Below, piece after piece: positions 16,547-25,527 of a DNA stretch of 64,000 bases. Source of the DNA: JABCYV01 sp035512155 (lineage in GTDB: Bacteria; Acidobacteriota; Terriglobia; Terriglobales; Acidobacteriaceae). The translations under genes and the position numbers were made by a program. Numbering within the stretch: position 1 is the first letter of the stretch; the number at the start of each line of letters is the position of its first letter. Under the pieces are notes generated by a model. The model searched no databases. It saw only the letters and a program-made list of their open reading frames with translations, and was not told the origin of the DNA. Where the stretch lies: contig DATKEN010000011.1 of assembly GCA_035512155.1 (NCBI GenBank), forward strand, positions 1-64,000. The letters are read 5' to 3'.

Positions 16547-16957
16547 TCACTTGGAGACTGTTCGCTGCTTGCGAAAGGCATGCAGAATAACCGCGCTGCT
16601 TACCGCAAAACTTCCGATGGCTCCCAGCGCGAAGCTCTCCGCAATCTGCGGACTCAGGTGCAGCAAATCGCCCAGAAGAGCGGCGAGAGCAAACACGATT
16701 CCTAGGACATTCAGCCACATCGGTGGGCGCACGGCATTAATTTTCTGATCATTGTGAAACCGCAGTTGCAACAGCACCGCGGCCAGTCCGATGGCGCCAA
16801 CCACTACCACAGCCAGAGGACTGAAAAACGCCCGACGGTTGGTGAAAAGCACCACCAGGGCAAGAACACCGCAGAGCAAGGCCGAGGCAATCACCGTCCC
16901 GCGGCGAGGTCGAGATGCAGGCTTGGTCAATTCGCCCTCAGGCACGAATGAACCCAT
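16547..16957 (-). CDS. Four-helix membrane protein, unknown
   Basis: 136 residues from ATG 16957. Four hydrophobic helices are visible: VIASALLCGVLALVVLFT, FSPLAVVVVGAIGLAAVLLQ, WLNVLGIVFALAALLGDLL and SFALGAIGSFAVSSAVILHA. Short basic loops lie between them, and the N-terminus is cytoplasmic and Arg/Pro-rich. No catalytic or binding motif is seen. It stands between aspS (convergent) and the aldehyde dehydrogenase terminator. Confidence 0.65.
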   Translation of the reverse strand: MGSFVPEGELTKPASRPRRGTVIASALLCGVLALVVLFTNRRAFFSPLAVVVVGAIGLAAVLLQLRFHNDQKINAVRPPMWLNVLGIVFALAALLGDLLHLSPQIAESFALGAIGSFAVSSAVILHAFRKQRTVSK

Positions 16958-17046
16958 TGTAGTCAGAGTGAGCCGCGGTTGCGAGTGTCGAGTAAAACAC
17001 CGCTCGCCCTGGGCAGGGAGAGATCACTTCGCAACGTAGTTGATTT

Positions 17047-17072
17047 AAAAAAGGGGAAGCCGAAGCCTCCCC
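17047..17072 (-). terminator. Intrinsic terminator of the aldehyde dehydrogenase gene
   Basis: On the minus strand ggggaggc-TTCG-gcttcccc (17072 to 17053) forms eight pairs with a UUCG loop, directly followed by six T residues (17052-17047). It begins 22 bases after the aldehyde dehydrogenase stop, as expected of a strong Rho-independent terminator. Confidence 0.9.
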
Positions 17073-17094
17073 CTGAGGTTGCCCTTGGTCTGAT

Positions 17095-18600
17095 CTAGAG
17101 GGCCGCGCAGACAGCCTTTACTTCGGTGTACATCTCGAGCGCATCGTGGCCCATCTCACGACCCCAGCCGGATTGCTTGTATCCGCCGAAGGGCAGTGCG
17201 GCGTCGAAGATGTTGTAGCAATTGATCCACACCGTGCCGGCGCGGAGTTGGGCGGCGAGGCGGTGGGCTTTCTGGATATCGCGCGTCCAAATTCCCGCAG
17301 CCAGGCCGTAGACCGAATCGTTGGCCTGAGCGACCAGTTCTTCGGCATCCTTGAACGGAATCACCGTGACCACCGGGCCAAAGATTTCTTCTCGCACCAC
17401 TTTCATCTTCTCGTTAGTGTTCACCAATACGGTAGGTTTGACGAAGTAACCCTTGTCGCCTTGCCTGGCACCTCCGGTAACCGCCTTCGCCCCTTCAGAA
17501 AGTCCTGACTCTAGGTAACTGCACACGCGGTTGAGCTGTTCTTCCGAAACCAGCGGGCCCATGTCCGTGGAGGGCTCCATGCCGGAGCCGACCTTGATTT
17601 TCTCGGCGCGCGCGGCGACACCTTCGACGACCTTGTCGAAAATTCCGTTCTCCACGTATAGCCGGGACCCGGCGCAACAGCATTGTCCGTGATTGAAAAA
17701 GATGGCGCTGGCAGAGCCGGCGATGGCGGCATCGAGATCAACGTCACCGAGAACAACATTGGGAGATTTGCCACCTAACTCCAGCGATACTTTCTTCAGA
17801 TTTCCGGCGGCAGCTTGCAGGATGATTTTGCCGACTTCCGTCGATCCTGTGAAAGCAATCTTATCGACTCCAGGATGCGCAGCCAATGCAGCCCCCGCAG
17901 TCTCGCCATATCCCGGCACAATGTTGACCACTCCGTCTGGAATACCAGCTTGCTGGATCAACTCCCCGAGGCGCAAACACGACAGCGGAGTTTGCTCCGC
18001 GGGCTTGAGAACCACGGTGCATCCGGTGGCCAGGGCCGGACCGAGCTTCCAAGCCGCCATGAGCAGTGGGAAATTCCACGGAATAATCTGGCCCACAACG
18101 CCGACCGGCTCGCGCAGAGTATAAGCCAGATACTTCGCGCCAGGCGTATAGGGCACCGAAAGCGGTATGGTGTTGCCTTCAATCTTGGTGGTCCAGCCCG
18201 CCATGTAGCGAAACAGATCCACTGCCAGGGGAACATCGGCAGCCCGAGCCACTTTTAGCGGTTTGCCGTTGTCCAGGGTTTCGAGTTCCGCGAATTCTTC
18301 CAGATTCTCCTCGATCAAATCCGCGATCTTCCATATAAGCCGGCCACGCTCCGAGGCGGTCAGCTTCGACCACGGACCAGTCTCGAAAGCAGCACGAGCG
18401 GCTTTGACGGCTAAGTCGATATCTGCTTTGTCACCTTCGGCTACCCGGGCGAGAACCTCGCCGGTTGCCGGGTTATAAGTCGGGAATGTCTTGCCCGACA
18501 GCGCTTCCACCCACTTGCCGTTAATGAGCATCTTGTGGGTGCGAGAAACAAAGTTGCTAACTTTTTCTTCCGGTTGCGCGAACTTCAGAGCAGTCGCCAT
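17095..18600 (-). CDS. NAD(P)-dependent aldehyde dehydrogenase
   Basis: 501 residues, typical of the ALDH1/ALDH2 (class 1/2) and AldA group. ATG 18600 has a ggttcctcc-type complement nearby, that is, a gaggaacc ribosome site. Catalytic residues are visible: Glu274 in VSLELGGKSPN and Cys308 in GQCCCAGSR. NAD-binding segments are IIPWNFPLLMAAWKLGPAL and FTGSTEVGK. The C-terminal GGYKQSGWGREMGHDALEMYTEVKAV is the oligomerisation end. It oxidises aldehydes to carboxylic acids in the cytosol; substrate class is broad. It is a single-gene transcript ended by a strong terminator. Confidence 0.92.
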   Translation of the reverse strand: MATALKFAQPEEKVSNFVSRTHKMLINGKWVEALSGKTFPTYNPATGEVLARVAEGDKADIDLAVKAARAAFETGPWSKLTASERGRLIWKIADLIEENLEEFAELETLDNGKPLKVARAADVPLAVDLFRYMAGWTTKIEGNTIPLSVPYTPGAKYLAYTLREPVGVVGQIIPWNFPLLMAAWKLGPALATGCTVVLKPAEQTPLSCLRLGELIQQAGIPDGVVNIVPGYGETAGAALAAHPGVDKIAFTGSTEVGKIILQAAAGNLKKVSLELGGKSPNVVLGDVDLDAAIAGSASAIFFNHGQCCCAGSRLYVENGIFDKVVEGVAARAEKIKVGSGMEPSTDMGPLVSEEQLNRVCSYLESGLSEGAKAVTGGARQGDKGYFVKPTVLVNTNEKMKVVREEIFGPVVTVIPFKDAEELVAQANDSVYGLAAGIWTRDIQKAHRLAAQLRAGTVWINCYNIFDAALPFGGYKQSGWGREMGHDALEMYTEVKAVCAAL

Positions 18601-18845
18601 GGGTTCCTCCTCATCGTTTGCTGGCGCGGTGGAAATTGTAGCTCATTCCGGTACCCTTGGACTCATTAGGCGCGCTTCATATCCTGCTTTTAAAGAAAAG
18701 AGGACGTTTCCATCAGCAAGACCAGCGGCTCGTATGACCTGAAAAGCTACCGTGACTGAGCACTTGAGGTGCGGTTTATAAATCACACACTGGGTTCGGT
18801 TTCGCCATATTGGCTTCGTTCCTTACGGTGATATCCGTAGGAAAA

Positions 18846-18864
18846 TTGTCACCGGTGATGACAA
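18846..18864. promoter_or_regulatory. Palindromic operator candidate
   Basis: TTGTCACCGGTGATGACAA contains the perfect ten-base palindrome TCACCGGTGA (18849-18858) and outer arms TTGTCA/TGACAA (18846-18851/18859-18864). It sits 28 bases upstream of the -35 of the next promoter, a position suited to an activator or repressor. The cognate regulator is unknown. Confidence 0.45.
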
Positions 18865-18892
18865 AATCCACAAGAATTATGTCGATTGTTGG

Positions 18893-18920
18893 TTGACAGG
18901 GCGTACTTCTTTTTTAGACT
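18893..18920 (+). promoter_or_regulatory. Sigma-70-type promoter of the 85-residue gene
   Basis: TTGACA (18893-18898) and TAGACT (18915-18920) with a 16-base spacer. The -35 is perfect and the -10 moderate. It lies 36 bases upstream of ATG 18957. Confidence 0.6.
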
Positions 18921-18956
18921 GGACATCAATCCCAACTAGGGAATAGAGAGAAAACA

Positions 18957-19214
18957 ATGCCAGTTCAGCCTCAAGAGCAAGAAACTCTCAACGTAAAACT
19001 AGTTCACTTTACTAAACAAAACTCGCCTGATGAGCCCGTGCAGCTTGCCTTTTCCGTGGTTGATGAACAGGGCAAGGAGGAAATCATCACGGGCGAAATC
19101 CCGTACTCTTACGACCTATTCCGCCTCTGTCAGGAAAATGGATGGCTGAATATCCGTAGAGGCGTCGCCTCAATTCGCGAAAGCCGGACCCAACGCCGGG
19201 CCATGTCGGCCTGA
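18957..19214 (+). CDS. Small soluble protein, unknown
   Basis: 85 residues from ATG 18957, with a ribosome site around gagaga and the promoter described upstream. The protein is hydrophilic, beta-rich in the first half (LNVKLVHFTKQ, VQLAFSVVDEQGKEEIITGEI) and then helical (DLFRLCQENGWLNIRRGVASI), ending in a basic tail. No domain is recognised. Clear transcription and translation signals support it as a real gene. It is followed by a large hairpin at 19244-19294, which may end or attenuate its transcript. Confidence 0.7.
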   Translation: MPVQPQEQETLNVKLVHFTKQNSPDEPVQLAFSVVDEQGKEEIITGEIPYSYDLFRLCQENGWLNIRRGVASIRESRTQRRAMSA

Positions 19215-19243
19215 TTGGAGTTCCTTAATCGCAGCAGCAAACA

Positions 19244-19294
19244 AGGTGCGCTGGGACCTAATTTATATTCTCTTTCTCGGGACCCAGCGCACCT
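19244..19294 (+). promoter_or_regulatory. Long hairpin, possible attenuator/terminator
   Basis: AGGTGCGCTGGG (19244-19255) pairs perfectly with CCCAGCGCACCT (19283-19294), enclosing 27 bases. Further pairs occur inside (cc 19257-19258 with gg 19280-19281). No T-run follows, so a classical intrinsic terminator is not met. It lies between the 85-residue gene and amtB. Confidence 0.55.
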
Positions 19295-19375
19295 GACGTT
19301 TCCGGGATTCGAATCCAGCAGCCAATACCGTCTGCCTTCAGACCACTTCCCTTCTCACACCAACGTGGCTAACGA

Positions 19376-19411
19376 GCAGGCCGCAACAGCCTGCGATAAA
19401 TCCGCTTTATC
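19376..19411 (+). promoter_or_regulatory. Two adjacent hairpins upstream of amtB
   Basis: gcaggc/gcctgc (19376-19381/19389-19394) and directly after it gataaa/tttatc (19395-19400/19406-19411). Both arms are perfect. They may belong to the amtB leader; function is unknown. Confidence 0.35.
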
Positions 19412-19616
19412 CTCCCCATAAATTTTAGTTTTCAAAAGTATTTGTGATGCGGGCGAGAAGAATTATGCATTGGACTGTCGCCATACCCCGGGTTAGTGTG
19501 CACTTGCGAGCTGCGGAGTGCGGCTTCCTACGCGGGCCACCGGCTTGGGCTCAAACCAGCTACCCTGGGCCAGCCTGAGCCGCGCCCGCACCAGTAGACT
19601 GGAGGACGACATCGGT

Positions 19617-21320
19617 ATGACTGAAATTGCCAGACCCGGAAAGAAATTAACTTTAGGGGAGAAATTATCGCGGCTGAGGATCCGGTTGCGCGACCCGGAG
19701 TGGCGTCGATACGGCAAGCTGCTATTTGCCGGCAAAGTAGTGGGTGTTGGTTTGGTCTTGCTCGTCATCGTCGTCATCTCCGGGATATTCTTTGGTCACG
19801 TTTACGCCGCTGATTCGGAGGTCAAAGCCGCAAGTGTGGTGAATCCCATCAACACCGTCTGGACGCTGGTGGCTGCATTCCTGGTGTTTGGCATGCAAGT
19901 CGGTTTCACCATGCTGGAAGCTGGATTCTGCCGCTCGCGCGAGACTGTGAACGTGCTCATGGAGTGCATTGCGGACACATGTCTATGCGGAATTCTCTTC
20001 TACGCCTTCGGCTTCTCTTTCATGTTCAGTCACGGCAACGGCTTCATCGGGTATCACTGGTTCTTCCTGCAGGGAGCTCCTGCAACTTATGAAAGCACTG
20101 GGGTGGCATTTTTGGCCTTCTGGCTCTTCCAATTCGCCTTCGCCGATACCTGCTCGACCATCACTTCCGGGGCGATGATCGGACGCACTGGATTTCTGGG
20201 TGACCTGCTGTACAGCGTTGCAGTTTCGGGCTTCATCTATCCCATCCTCGGTCACTGGGCCTGGGGTCCGGATGGCTTTCTGGCGCTGATGGGCACAGAC
20301 GGACAGTTCTTTTCATCCTTGGGCGTAGGCTTCCATGATTTTGCGGGATCGACAGTCGTGCATACCATTGGCGGATTCGTGGCGCTCGCCGGCGCCATCG
20401 TCCTCGGTCCGCGTTTGGGTCGCAGATTCAAGCGCGACGGTGGTGGCCCAATGATGCCGCACGATTTGACCATCGCTGCCACCGGCGGTCTGATCCTGTG
20501 GTTCGGGTGGTATGGCTTCAATCCTGGTAGCACACTCTCCGCGATGGATTTCGAAGGTATCGGTCGAGTGGCCGCGAACACGACCCTGGCAGCCTGCGCA
20601 GCGGGATTAACCGCCATGATTTATGCCCACATCTTGACCAAGAAGTGGGACATGAGCTTTACAGTAAATGGATTCCTGGCGGGCTTGGTCGCTGTCACCT
20701 GCCCTTGTTACTGGGTCAGTCCGGCGGGATCGCTCCTGCTGGGAGGTGTCGCCGGTGTGATTGTTGTAGCCGGCATCGAATTGCTGGAGTGGCTGCGCAT
20801 TGACGATCCCATTGGCGCGGTTCCAGTGCATGGTATCGCGGGCATCTGGGGGACTCTGTCCTTAGGTCTGTTCGCTTGCGGCAAGTACGGATCGACCGGG
20901 CCGATTTCTCCAGACAACTCGGTTCCGCTGAAGGGGCTGTTCTACGGCGGCGGCACACAAGTGCTGGCTGCCCAAGCGATCGGAAGTCTGACAATTACCC
21001 TCTGCACATTCGCGGTAGCCATGGCGGTGATGCATCTGGTCAATGCCACAGGACTGCTCCGGGTATCGGAAGAAGGCGAGCTTTACGGTCTCGATTTGCA
21101 CGAGCATGGTATGTCGGCCTATCCGGAATATGTCATCTCGGACGTGGGCTCACCTGTTGGCGCTGGTGTTTCGGAAGGCGGGACTGAGGAAAGGCCGGTC
21201 AGTATTCCTTGGCCAGTTCAAGTCAGTGGCCCCTCAAGGTCTGATGCTCAGCCGCAAGGTACTACGATCCGACGAGGTAATCCATCACAAGATACGGCGA
21301 TGGGGGAATCGATCGCATAA
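19617..21320 (+). CDS. amt: Ammonium transporter
   Basis: 567 residues from ATG 19617, with ggagga (19601-19606) as ribosome site. Eleven or so membrane helices follow an unusual cytoplasmic N-terminal extension of about 40 residues rich in Lys/Arg and one additional helix (VGVGLVLLVIVVISGIFFG). The pore twin histidines are His249 (DFAGSTVVHT) and His405 (AVPVHGIAGIWG), and the selectivity region is FADTCSTITSGA. It conducts ammonium into the cell and is normally gated by a GlnK/PII protein; no glnK lies next to it. The C-terminal tail of about 70 residues (SEEGELYGLDLHEHGMSAYPEY) contains the conserved regulatory GLD..HG segment. Confidence 0.95.
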   Translation: MTEIARPGKKLTLGEKLSRLRIRLRDPEWRRYGKLLFAGKVVGVGLVLLVIVVISGIFFGHVYAADSEVKAASVVNPINTVWTLVAAFLVFGMQVGFTMLEAGFCRSRETVNVLMECIADTCLCGILFYAFGFSFMFSHGNGFIGYHWFFLQGAPATYESTGVAFLAFWLFQFAFADTCSTITSGAMIGRTGFLGDLLYSVAVSGFIYPILGHWAWGPDGFLALMGTDGQFFSSLGVGFHDFAGSTVVHTIGGFVALAGAIVLGPRLGRRFKRDGGGPMMPHDLTIAATGGLILWFGWYGFNPGSTLSAMDFEGIGRVAANTTLAACAAGLTAMIYAHILTKKWDMSFTVNGFLAGLVAVTCPCYWVSPAGSLLLGGVAGVIVVAGIELLEWLRIDDPIGAVPVHGIAGIWGTLSLGLFACGKYGSTGPISPDNSVPLKGLFYGGGTQVLAAQAIGSLTITLCTFAVAMAVMHLVNATGLLRVSEEGELYGLDLHEHGMSAYPEYVISDVGSPVGAGVSEGGTEERPVSIPWPVQVSGPSRSDAQPQGTTIRRGNPSQDTAMGESIA

Positions 21321-21490
21321 GACCGCGCGCACCTACTCGCTTCTAACTACAGCGTATCGGCTCACTCCTTCTTGTCTCCTGAATTCTGATCTGACACACC
21401 CTCTCTGAACAGCTGTACGTCTGTGCCCTCCGTCATCTCCAACGATTCGTCGACCTTTTGGTTTATCCTTGCCTGCTTCAAGGAGAAACC

Positions 21491-24400
21491 GTGACTTCTA
21501 ACCTCCGCAGCGTGGCATGGACTCTATCGTCCGTTGTGGTTCTAACCGTCCTGGCTCCAACCCAGGTGGTCGACTCTAAGCTGTATCAAGACATGCGCTG
21601 GCGATTGATCGGTCCTTTCCGCGGCGGCCGCAGCGTGGCCATCACTGGAATACCATCGAAGCCCAACGTTTTCTTCATGGCGCCGAACAATGGCGGAGTG
21701 TGGAAGACCATTGACTACGGTCGCACCTGGAACCCGATTTTCGACGACCAGCCCTCCGGCTCGGTGGGGGCGCTTGCGATCGCACCCTCGAATCCGGACA
21801 TCATCTACGTAGGCAGCGGCGAGGGTTTGCGTCGCCCGGATCTTTCCACGGGAGATGGAATTTACAAGTCAACGGACGGCGGCGGCACCTGGCAGCATCT
21901 CGGCTTGCGCGATGGACAGCAGATCGGCACCATCCTCGTCGATCCGCACGATCCTAATCGCCTCTTCGTCGCGGTGGTCGGGCATCCGTACGGTCCAAAT
22001 GCAGAACGGGGAGTATTTCGCTCGCTTGATGGCGGCCTGAACTGGGAGAAGGTTCTTTACAAGGATGAAAACACCGGCGCGATTGATCTGGCCTTCGACG
22101 CCTCGAATGCTCAAATCATTTATGCCGATATGTGGGCCTCGCGCCGCCCACCGTGGACCACCGGCAATTCCTACAAAGCCCCGGGAAGCGGCCTTTACAA
22201 ATCAGTGGACGGCGGCACAACCTGGCGGCAATTGACCAAGGGTCTTCCGACGTGGTCTGACCATTTGGGCCGCATCGGATTGGGTGTCGCGCCGAGCGAT
22301 GCCCACCGCATCTACGCGCTGGTGGATTCGCCGAGCCTTGGTGGTCTGTATCGCTCCGACGATGCCGGCGAGAGTTGGGACCGCATCAACTCCGACAAAC
22401 GCATTTGGGGGAGAGGAGATGATTTCGCGTGCGTCCGGGTTGATCCAAAGGACAAGGACACAATCTACGTCGCTAATATTTCCACGTATCGATCATCGGA
22501 TGGCGGCCGCAACTTTACAGCGATAAAAGGTGCGCCGGGAGGCGACGACTACCACACGGTGTGGATCAATCCAGAGAATCCGCAGATCATCGCGCTCGCG
22601 GTCGACCAGGGAGTCACGATCAGTGTGAACGGCGGACAGACCTGGAGTTCCTGGTACAACCAGCCAACAGCGCAGTTTTACCACGTCATCACCGACAACC
22701 AGTTCCCTTACTGGGTATACGGAGGCCAACAGGAGAGCGGAAGCATTGGCACTTCGAGCCACGGCGATGCTGGTGAAATCACGTTTCGCGATTGGTATCC
22801 GGTCGGTGTGGAGGAATACGGCTATGTGGCGCCTGATCCGCTCGACCCCAACGTTATTTTCGGAGGGAAAGGTACCAAATTCAATCGACTCACGGGACAG
22901 ACGCAGGATGTCTCCCCGGTGGTTCTACGCACCGGACAGTATCGCTTCAATCGCACTGCACCTTTGATTTTTTCGCCGGTCGATCCGCACCTGCTTTTTC
23001 TGGGTTCGAATGTCTTGTTCAAGACGACCGATGGCGGGATCAATTGGCAGATCATCAGTCCTGACCTGACGCGTCAAGACCCTGGCGTGCCGTCCAGCCT
23101 CGGCGTATTTGTCGAGTCTGACGAAGCCAAAGGGAAGCATCGTGGCGTGATCTATTCCATTGCGCCGTCGCCTAAAGACGCGAGCCTGATTTGGGCGGGA
23201 ACAGATGACGGTCTGATCTGGGTCACCCGCGATGCCGGGAAGAATTGGCAGAATGTAACTCCGGCCGAACTCACGCCGTGGAGCAAGTTGGCCCAAATAG
23301 ACTCCTCCCACTTCGACGCGGAGACGGCGTATGCCGCAGTAAATCGCTTCCGCTTGGACGATCTGCATCCTTACATTTATCGCACCCAGGATGGCGGAAA
23401 AACCTGGCGCGCAATTGTCGACGGTATCCCTGCCAATGAGCCGGTAAATACAGTCCGTGAAGATTACGAGCGCAAAGGCCTACTCTTTGCCGGAACCGAG
23501 CGCACAGTCTACGTCTCATTCGACGATGGCGATCACTGGCAGCCGTTGCGACTGAATCTTCCTGCTACTTCGATTCGAGACTTAGTTATTCATCAGGACG
23601 ACATCGTCGTGGGCACGCATGGACGTTCGTTCTGGATACTCGACGACATCACGCCTCTACGCCAGATCGGTTCCTTCAATTCGGATGCTTATCTGTTTGC
23701 GCCGCAGCTGACGTATCGTGTGCGGCGCAGCAACAACACTGATACCCCGCTGCCGCCGGAGGAACCGGCTGGACAAAATCCTCCTGACGGTGCCGTGATT
23801 GACTATGTCTTGAAATCGGCCTCATCGGGGGAGGTCACGCTCGAAATTGCTGACGAATCCGGAAAATTGATTCGTCGTTTTTCGAGCGCTGACCAGCCGG
23901 AACCGTTGAATGAGAACGAACTGAATATCCCAACCTATTGGATCCGTCCGCCGCGAATCCTTTCATCCGCTGGCGGGATGCACCGGTTCGTTTGGGATCT
24001 GCACTATCCATCGCCGGAATCGGTCGAGCATGAGTATCCGATTTCAGCCATCTACCATGACACGCCGCGTTATCCGCTGGGCCCCGCGGTTCTTCCAGGC
24101 CGGTATGTCGTAAAGCTCACCGTCGATGGCCAGAGTTACTCTCAGCCGCTTACCATAAAAATGGATCCACGGGTAAAGACTCCAATCGACGGCCTGCGGC
24201 AGCAGTTTGAACTGGAGTCGAACATCGTCCAATCCATGAATGTTGATTATGAAGGGCTGCAGCAGGTCCGTAGTCTGCGGGAGGAGCTCATCAAGAAAGG
24301 TCACACCGGGAAATCTCAGGAAGCCATGTATGCTCTCGCACGAACCCTCGCGGAACTGGAAGGCAAGACCGAAGGCTCGACTTTCCTGAGTACGCCGGAG

Positions 24401-24580
24401 GGGAGAAGCCTGACTCGGCTGAACGTTGCGCTGAACACCCTGTTGAAAGCTGTCGACAGCTCGGATACCGCCCCCACCCCGGCGCAGATCGAGACCTTCA
24501 AGGATGTGACTCGCGTACTCGATCAGCAGTTGGCGCGCTGGAAGGAGATCAACAGCAGGAGATCCGAGAAATCCCAGTAA
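21491..24580 (+). CDS. Secreted VPS10/sortilin-like Asp-box beta-propeller protein
   Basis: 1029 residues from GTG 21491, chosen for the close aaggaga ribosome site; it begins a signal peptide (SVAWTLSSVVVLTVLAPTQ). At least nine Asp-box (S/T-x-D-x-G-x-x-W) repeats are visible between residues 90 and 690, for example STDGGGTWQ, SLDGGLNWE, SVDGGTTWR, SDDAGESWD, TTDGGINWQ and TQDGGKTWR, forming two propellers of the BNR/VPS10 kind. From about 740 a beta-sandwich (APQLTYRVRR to IKMDPRV) and a helical end follow. Such proteins are annotated as glycosyl hydrolase or sortilin-like and are abundant in Acidobacteria; the true substrate is unknown. It is probably periplasmic or extracellular. Confidence 0.85.
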   Translation: MTSNLRSVAWTLSSVVVLTVLAPTQVVDSKLYQDMRWRLIGPFRGGRSVAITGIPSKPNVFFMAPNNGGVWKTIDYGRTWNPIFDDQPSGSVGALAIAPSNPDIIYVGSGEGLRRPDLSTGDGIYKSTDGGGTWQHLGLRDGQQIGTILVDPHDPNRLFVAVVGHPYGPNAERGVFRSLDGGLNWEKVLYKDENTGAIDLAFDASNAQIIYADMWASRRPPWTTGNSYKAPGSGLYKSVDGGTTWRQLTKGLPTWSDHLGRIGLGVAPSDAHRIYALVDSPSLGGLYRSDDAGESWDRINSDKRIWGRGDDFACVRVDPKDKDTIYVANISTYRSSDGGRNFTAIKGAPGGDDYHTVWINPENPQIIALAVDQGVTISVNGGQTWSSWYNQPTAQFYHVITDNQFPYWVYGGQQESGSIGTSSHGDAGEITFRDWYPVGVEEYGYVAPDPLDPNVIFGGKGTKFNRLTGQTQDVSPVVLRTGQYRFNRTAPLIFSPVDPHLLFLGSNVLFKTTDGGINWQIISPDLTRQDPGVPSSLGVFVESDEAKGKHRGVIYSIAPSPKDASLIWAGTDDGLIWVTRDAGKNWQNVTPAELTPWSKLAQIDSSHFDAETAYAAVNRFRLDDLHPYIYRTQDGGKTWRAIVDGIPANEPVNTVREDYERKGLLFAGTERTVYVSFDDGDHWQPLRLNLPATSIRDLVIHQDDIVVGTHGRSFWILDDITPLRQIGSFNSDAYLFAPQLTYRVRRSNNTDTPLPPEEPAGQNPPDGAVIDYVLKSASSGEVTLEIADESGKLIRRFSSADQPEPLNENELNIPTYWIRPPRILSSAGGMHRFVWDLHYPSPESVEHEYPISAIYHDTPRYPLGPAVLPGRYVVKLTVDGQSYSQPLTIKMDPRVKTPIDGLRQQFELESNIVQSMNVDYEGLQQVRSLREELIKKGHTGKSQEAMYALARTLAELEGKTEGSTFLSTPEGRSLTRLNVALNTLLKAVDSSDTAPTPAQIETFKDVTRVLDQQLARWKEINSRRSEKSQ

Positions 24581-24588
24581 ACGTTTAG

Positions 24589-25257
24589 TTAGGGCTTCGA
24601 TGGACTCGCAGGCTCATCGTCTTGCAGCAGAACCCAAGTTATCAATCCTCCGACTGCGGCAGCTCCCACTCCTATGGCAACGGGTGAATCCAGTATGCCG
24701 CCGCCCGCCGCGGGAGGGGCTGCACCCCCTCCTCGCCGTTTTTTCTTCTTCCTGTCCTGGTCAGACTGGGAGTCATCCCGCGTGGTTTGCTCACCCTGGG
24801 CCAGGGTGGAAGTCTGATTCCCATCGCTGACACTCAGGTCACCTTTGCGCGCTACGATCTGAACTGTTCCGTTCAAGTCGCTCACATCAAATTCCGTCAA
24901 GGCGTTTGAGGTGGGCGAGACCGTAACGTCTCCGGCACGAGTCGTCATGCCCTTGGAAGTGGCTACTGTGACGCTACCGTGTTCGATCGAAACCGCTGTG
25001 CCTTCGAATTTGACCAGAGAATCGGACAGAATGATCACATTGGAGCCCGCGGCATTGATGTTGGCCACGGAGTCGGGCTTGGTCTGCACCAGATCGCCAG
25101 GAAAGACCGCCGAGGTCTTCGGCACGCTGCCCCCATTGAGCCATGCCGTACTCCTCGCGTAGAGCATCGCGGAGCCGGAGTCGGCCGCGAGCATGGACGA
25201 GGGAACAATAAAGATCAGAATCCAGCAGAAAGCGTTCCGCAGTGTAGTCACACTCAT
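24589..25257 (-). CDS. FecR-like secreted protein with C-terminal membrane helix
   Basis: 222 residues from ATG 25257. A signal peptide (NAFCWILIFIVPSSMLAA) is followed by a FecR-type beta domain at about 25-150: TAWLNGGSVPKTSAVFPGDLVQT, ALTEFDVSDLNGTVQIVARKGDLSV, ending with the GEQ motif (LAQGEQTT). A basic stretch (DRKKKKRRGGG) and a small-residue hydrophobic helix (VAIGVGAAAVGGLITWVLL) close the protein. No FecI sigma factor is adjacent, so it is not a classical signal-transducing FecR. Acidobacterial genomes carry many such stand-alone proteins. It is convergent with the propeller gene, eight bases apart. Confidence 0.7.
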   Translation of the reverse strand: MSVTTLRNAFCWILIFIVPSSMLAADSGSAMLYARSTAWLNGGSVPKTSAVFPGDLVQTKPDSVANINAAGSNVIILSDSLVKFEGTAVSIEHGSVTVATSKGMTTRAGDVTVSPTSNALTEFDVSDLNGTVQIVARKGDLSVSDGNQTSTLAQGEQTTRDDSQSDQDRKKKKRRGGGAAPPAAGGGILDSPVAIGVGAAAVGGLITWVLLQDDEPASPSKP

Positions 25258-25527
25258 TCCGCGCTCCGCAGAGATGTATTGTCCAAATCCTAGCCCCAAC
25301 ACCAATTACCGTCAATTGCCTTTGTGTTGACCCCGGAATTGTGGTCACGACTGTGCTGGTTCAGCCCGAACTGGAGAAGCAGCGTCTTCCGTTAGTGTAG
25401 ATTCCACCCTTGCGGACAGGGATTTTCAAGGCATCGGTTGTATAGCTCCGATGGGTATGGAGCGGCGCAAGAAGGTCGTCCTCGCGTCGTTCGTGAACGC
25501 ATTAAGCCCGCATAGGAGGTTTAGCCC

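Larger units (their letters stand above)
18601..18956. other. Divergent intergenic region with promoter and palindrome
   Basis: This 356-base space lies between the minus-strand aldehyde dehydrogenase and the plus-strand 85-residue gene. It carries the palindrome at 18846-18864 and the promoter at 18893-18920. Nothing else coding was found. Confidence 0.6.
19215..19616. other. Hairpin-rich leader of about 400 bases before amtB
   Basis: No gene is supported here. The stretch holds the long stem at 19244-19294, two short perfect hairpins at 19376-19411 and the palindrome GGATTCGAATCC near 19305-19316. The last recalls a tRNA T-arm, but no tRNA folds around it. Confidence 0.5.

Noticed and set aside
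19296..19370. GGATTCGAATCC and a gtctg/cagac hairpin resembling parts of a tRNA
   Set aside because: Stems do not fit tRNA geometry on either strand: the base before TTCGAAT cannot pair with the base after it, and the other hairpin has a four-base loop. It may be an old tRNA remnant but cannot be called.
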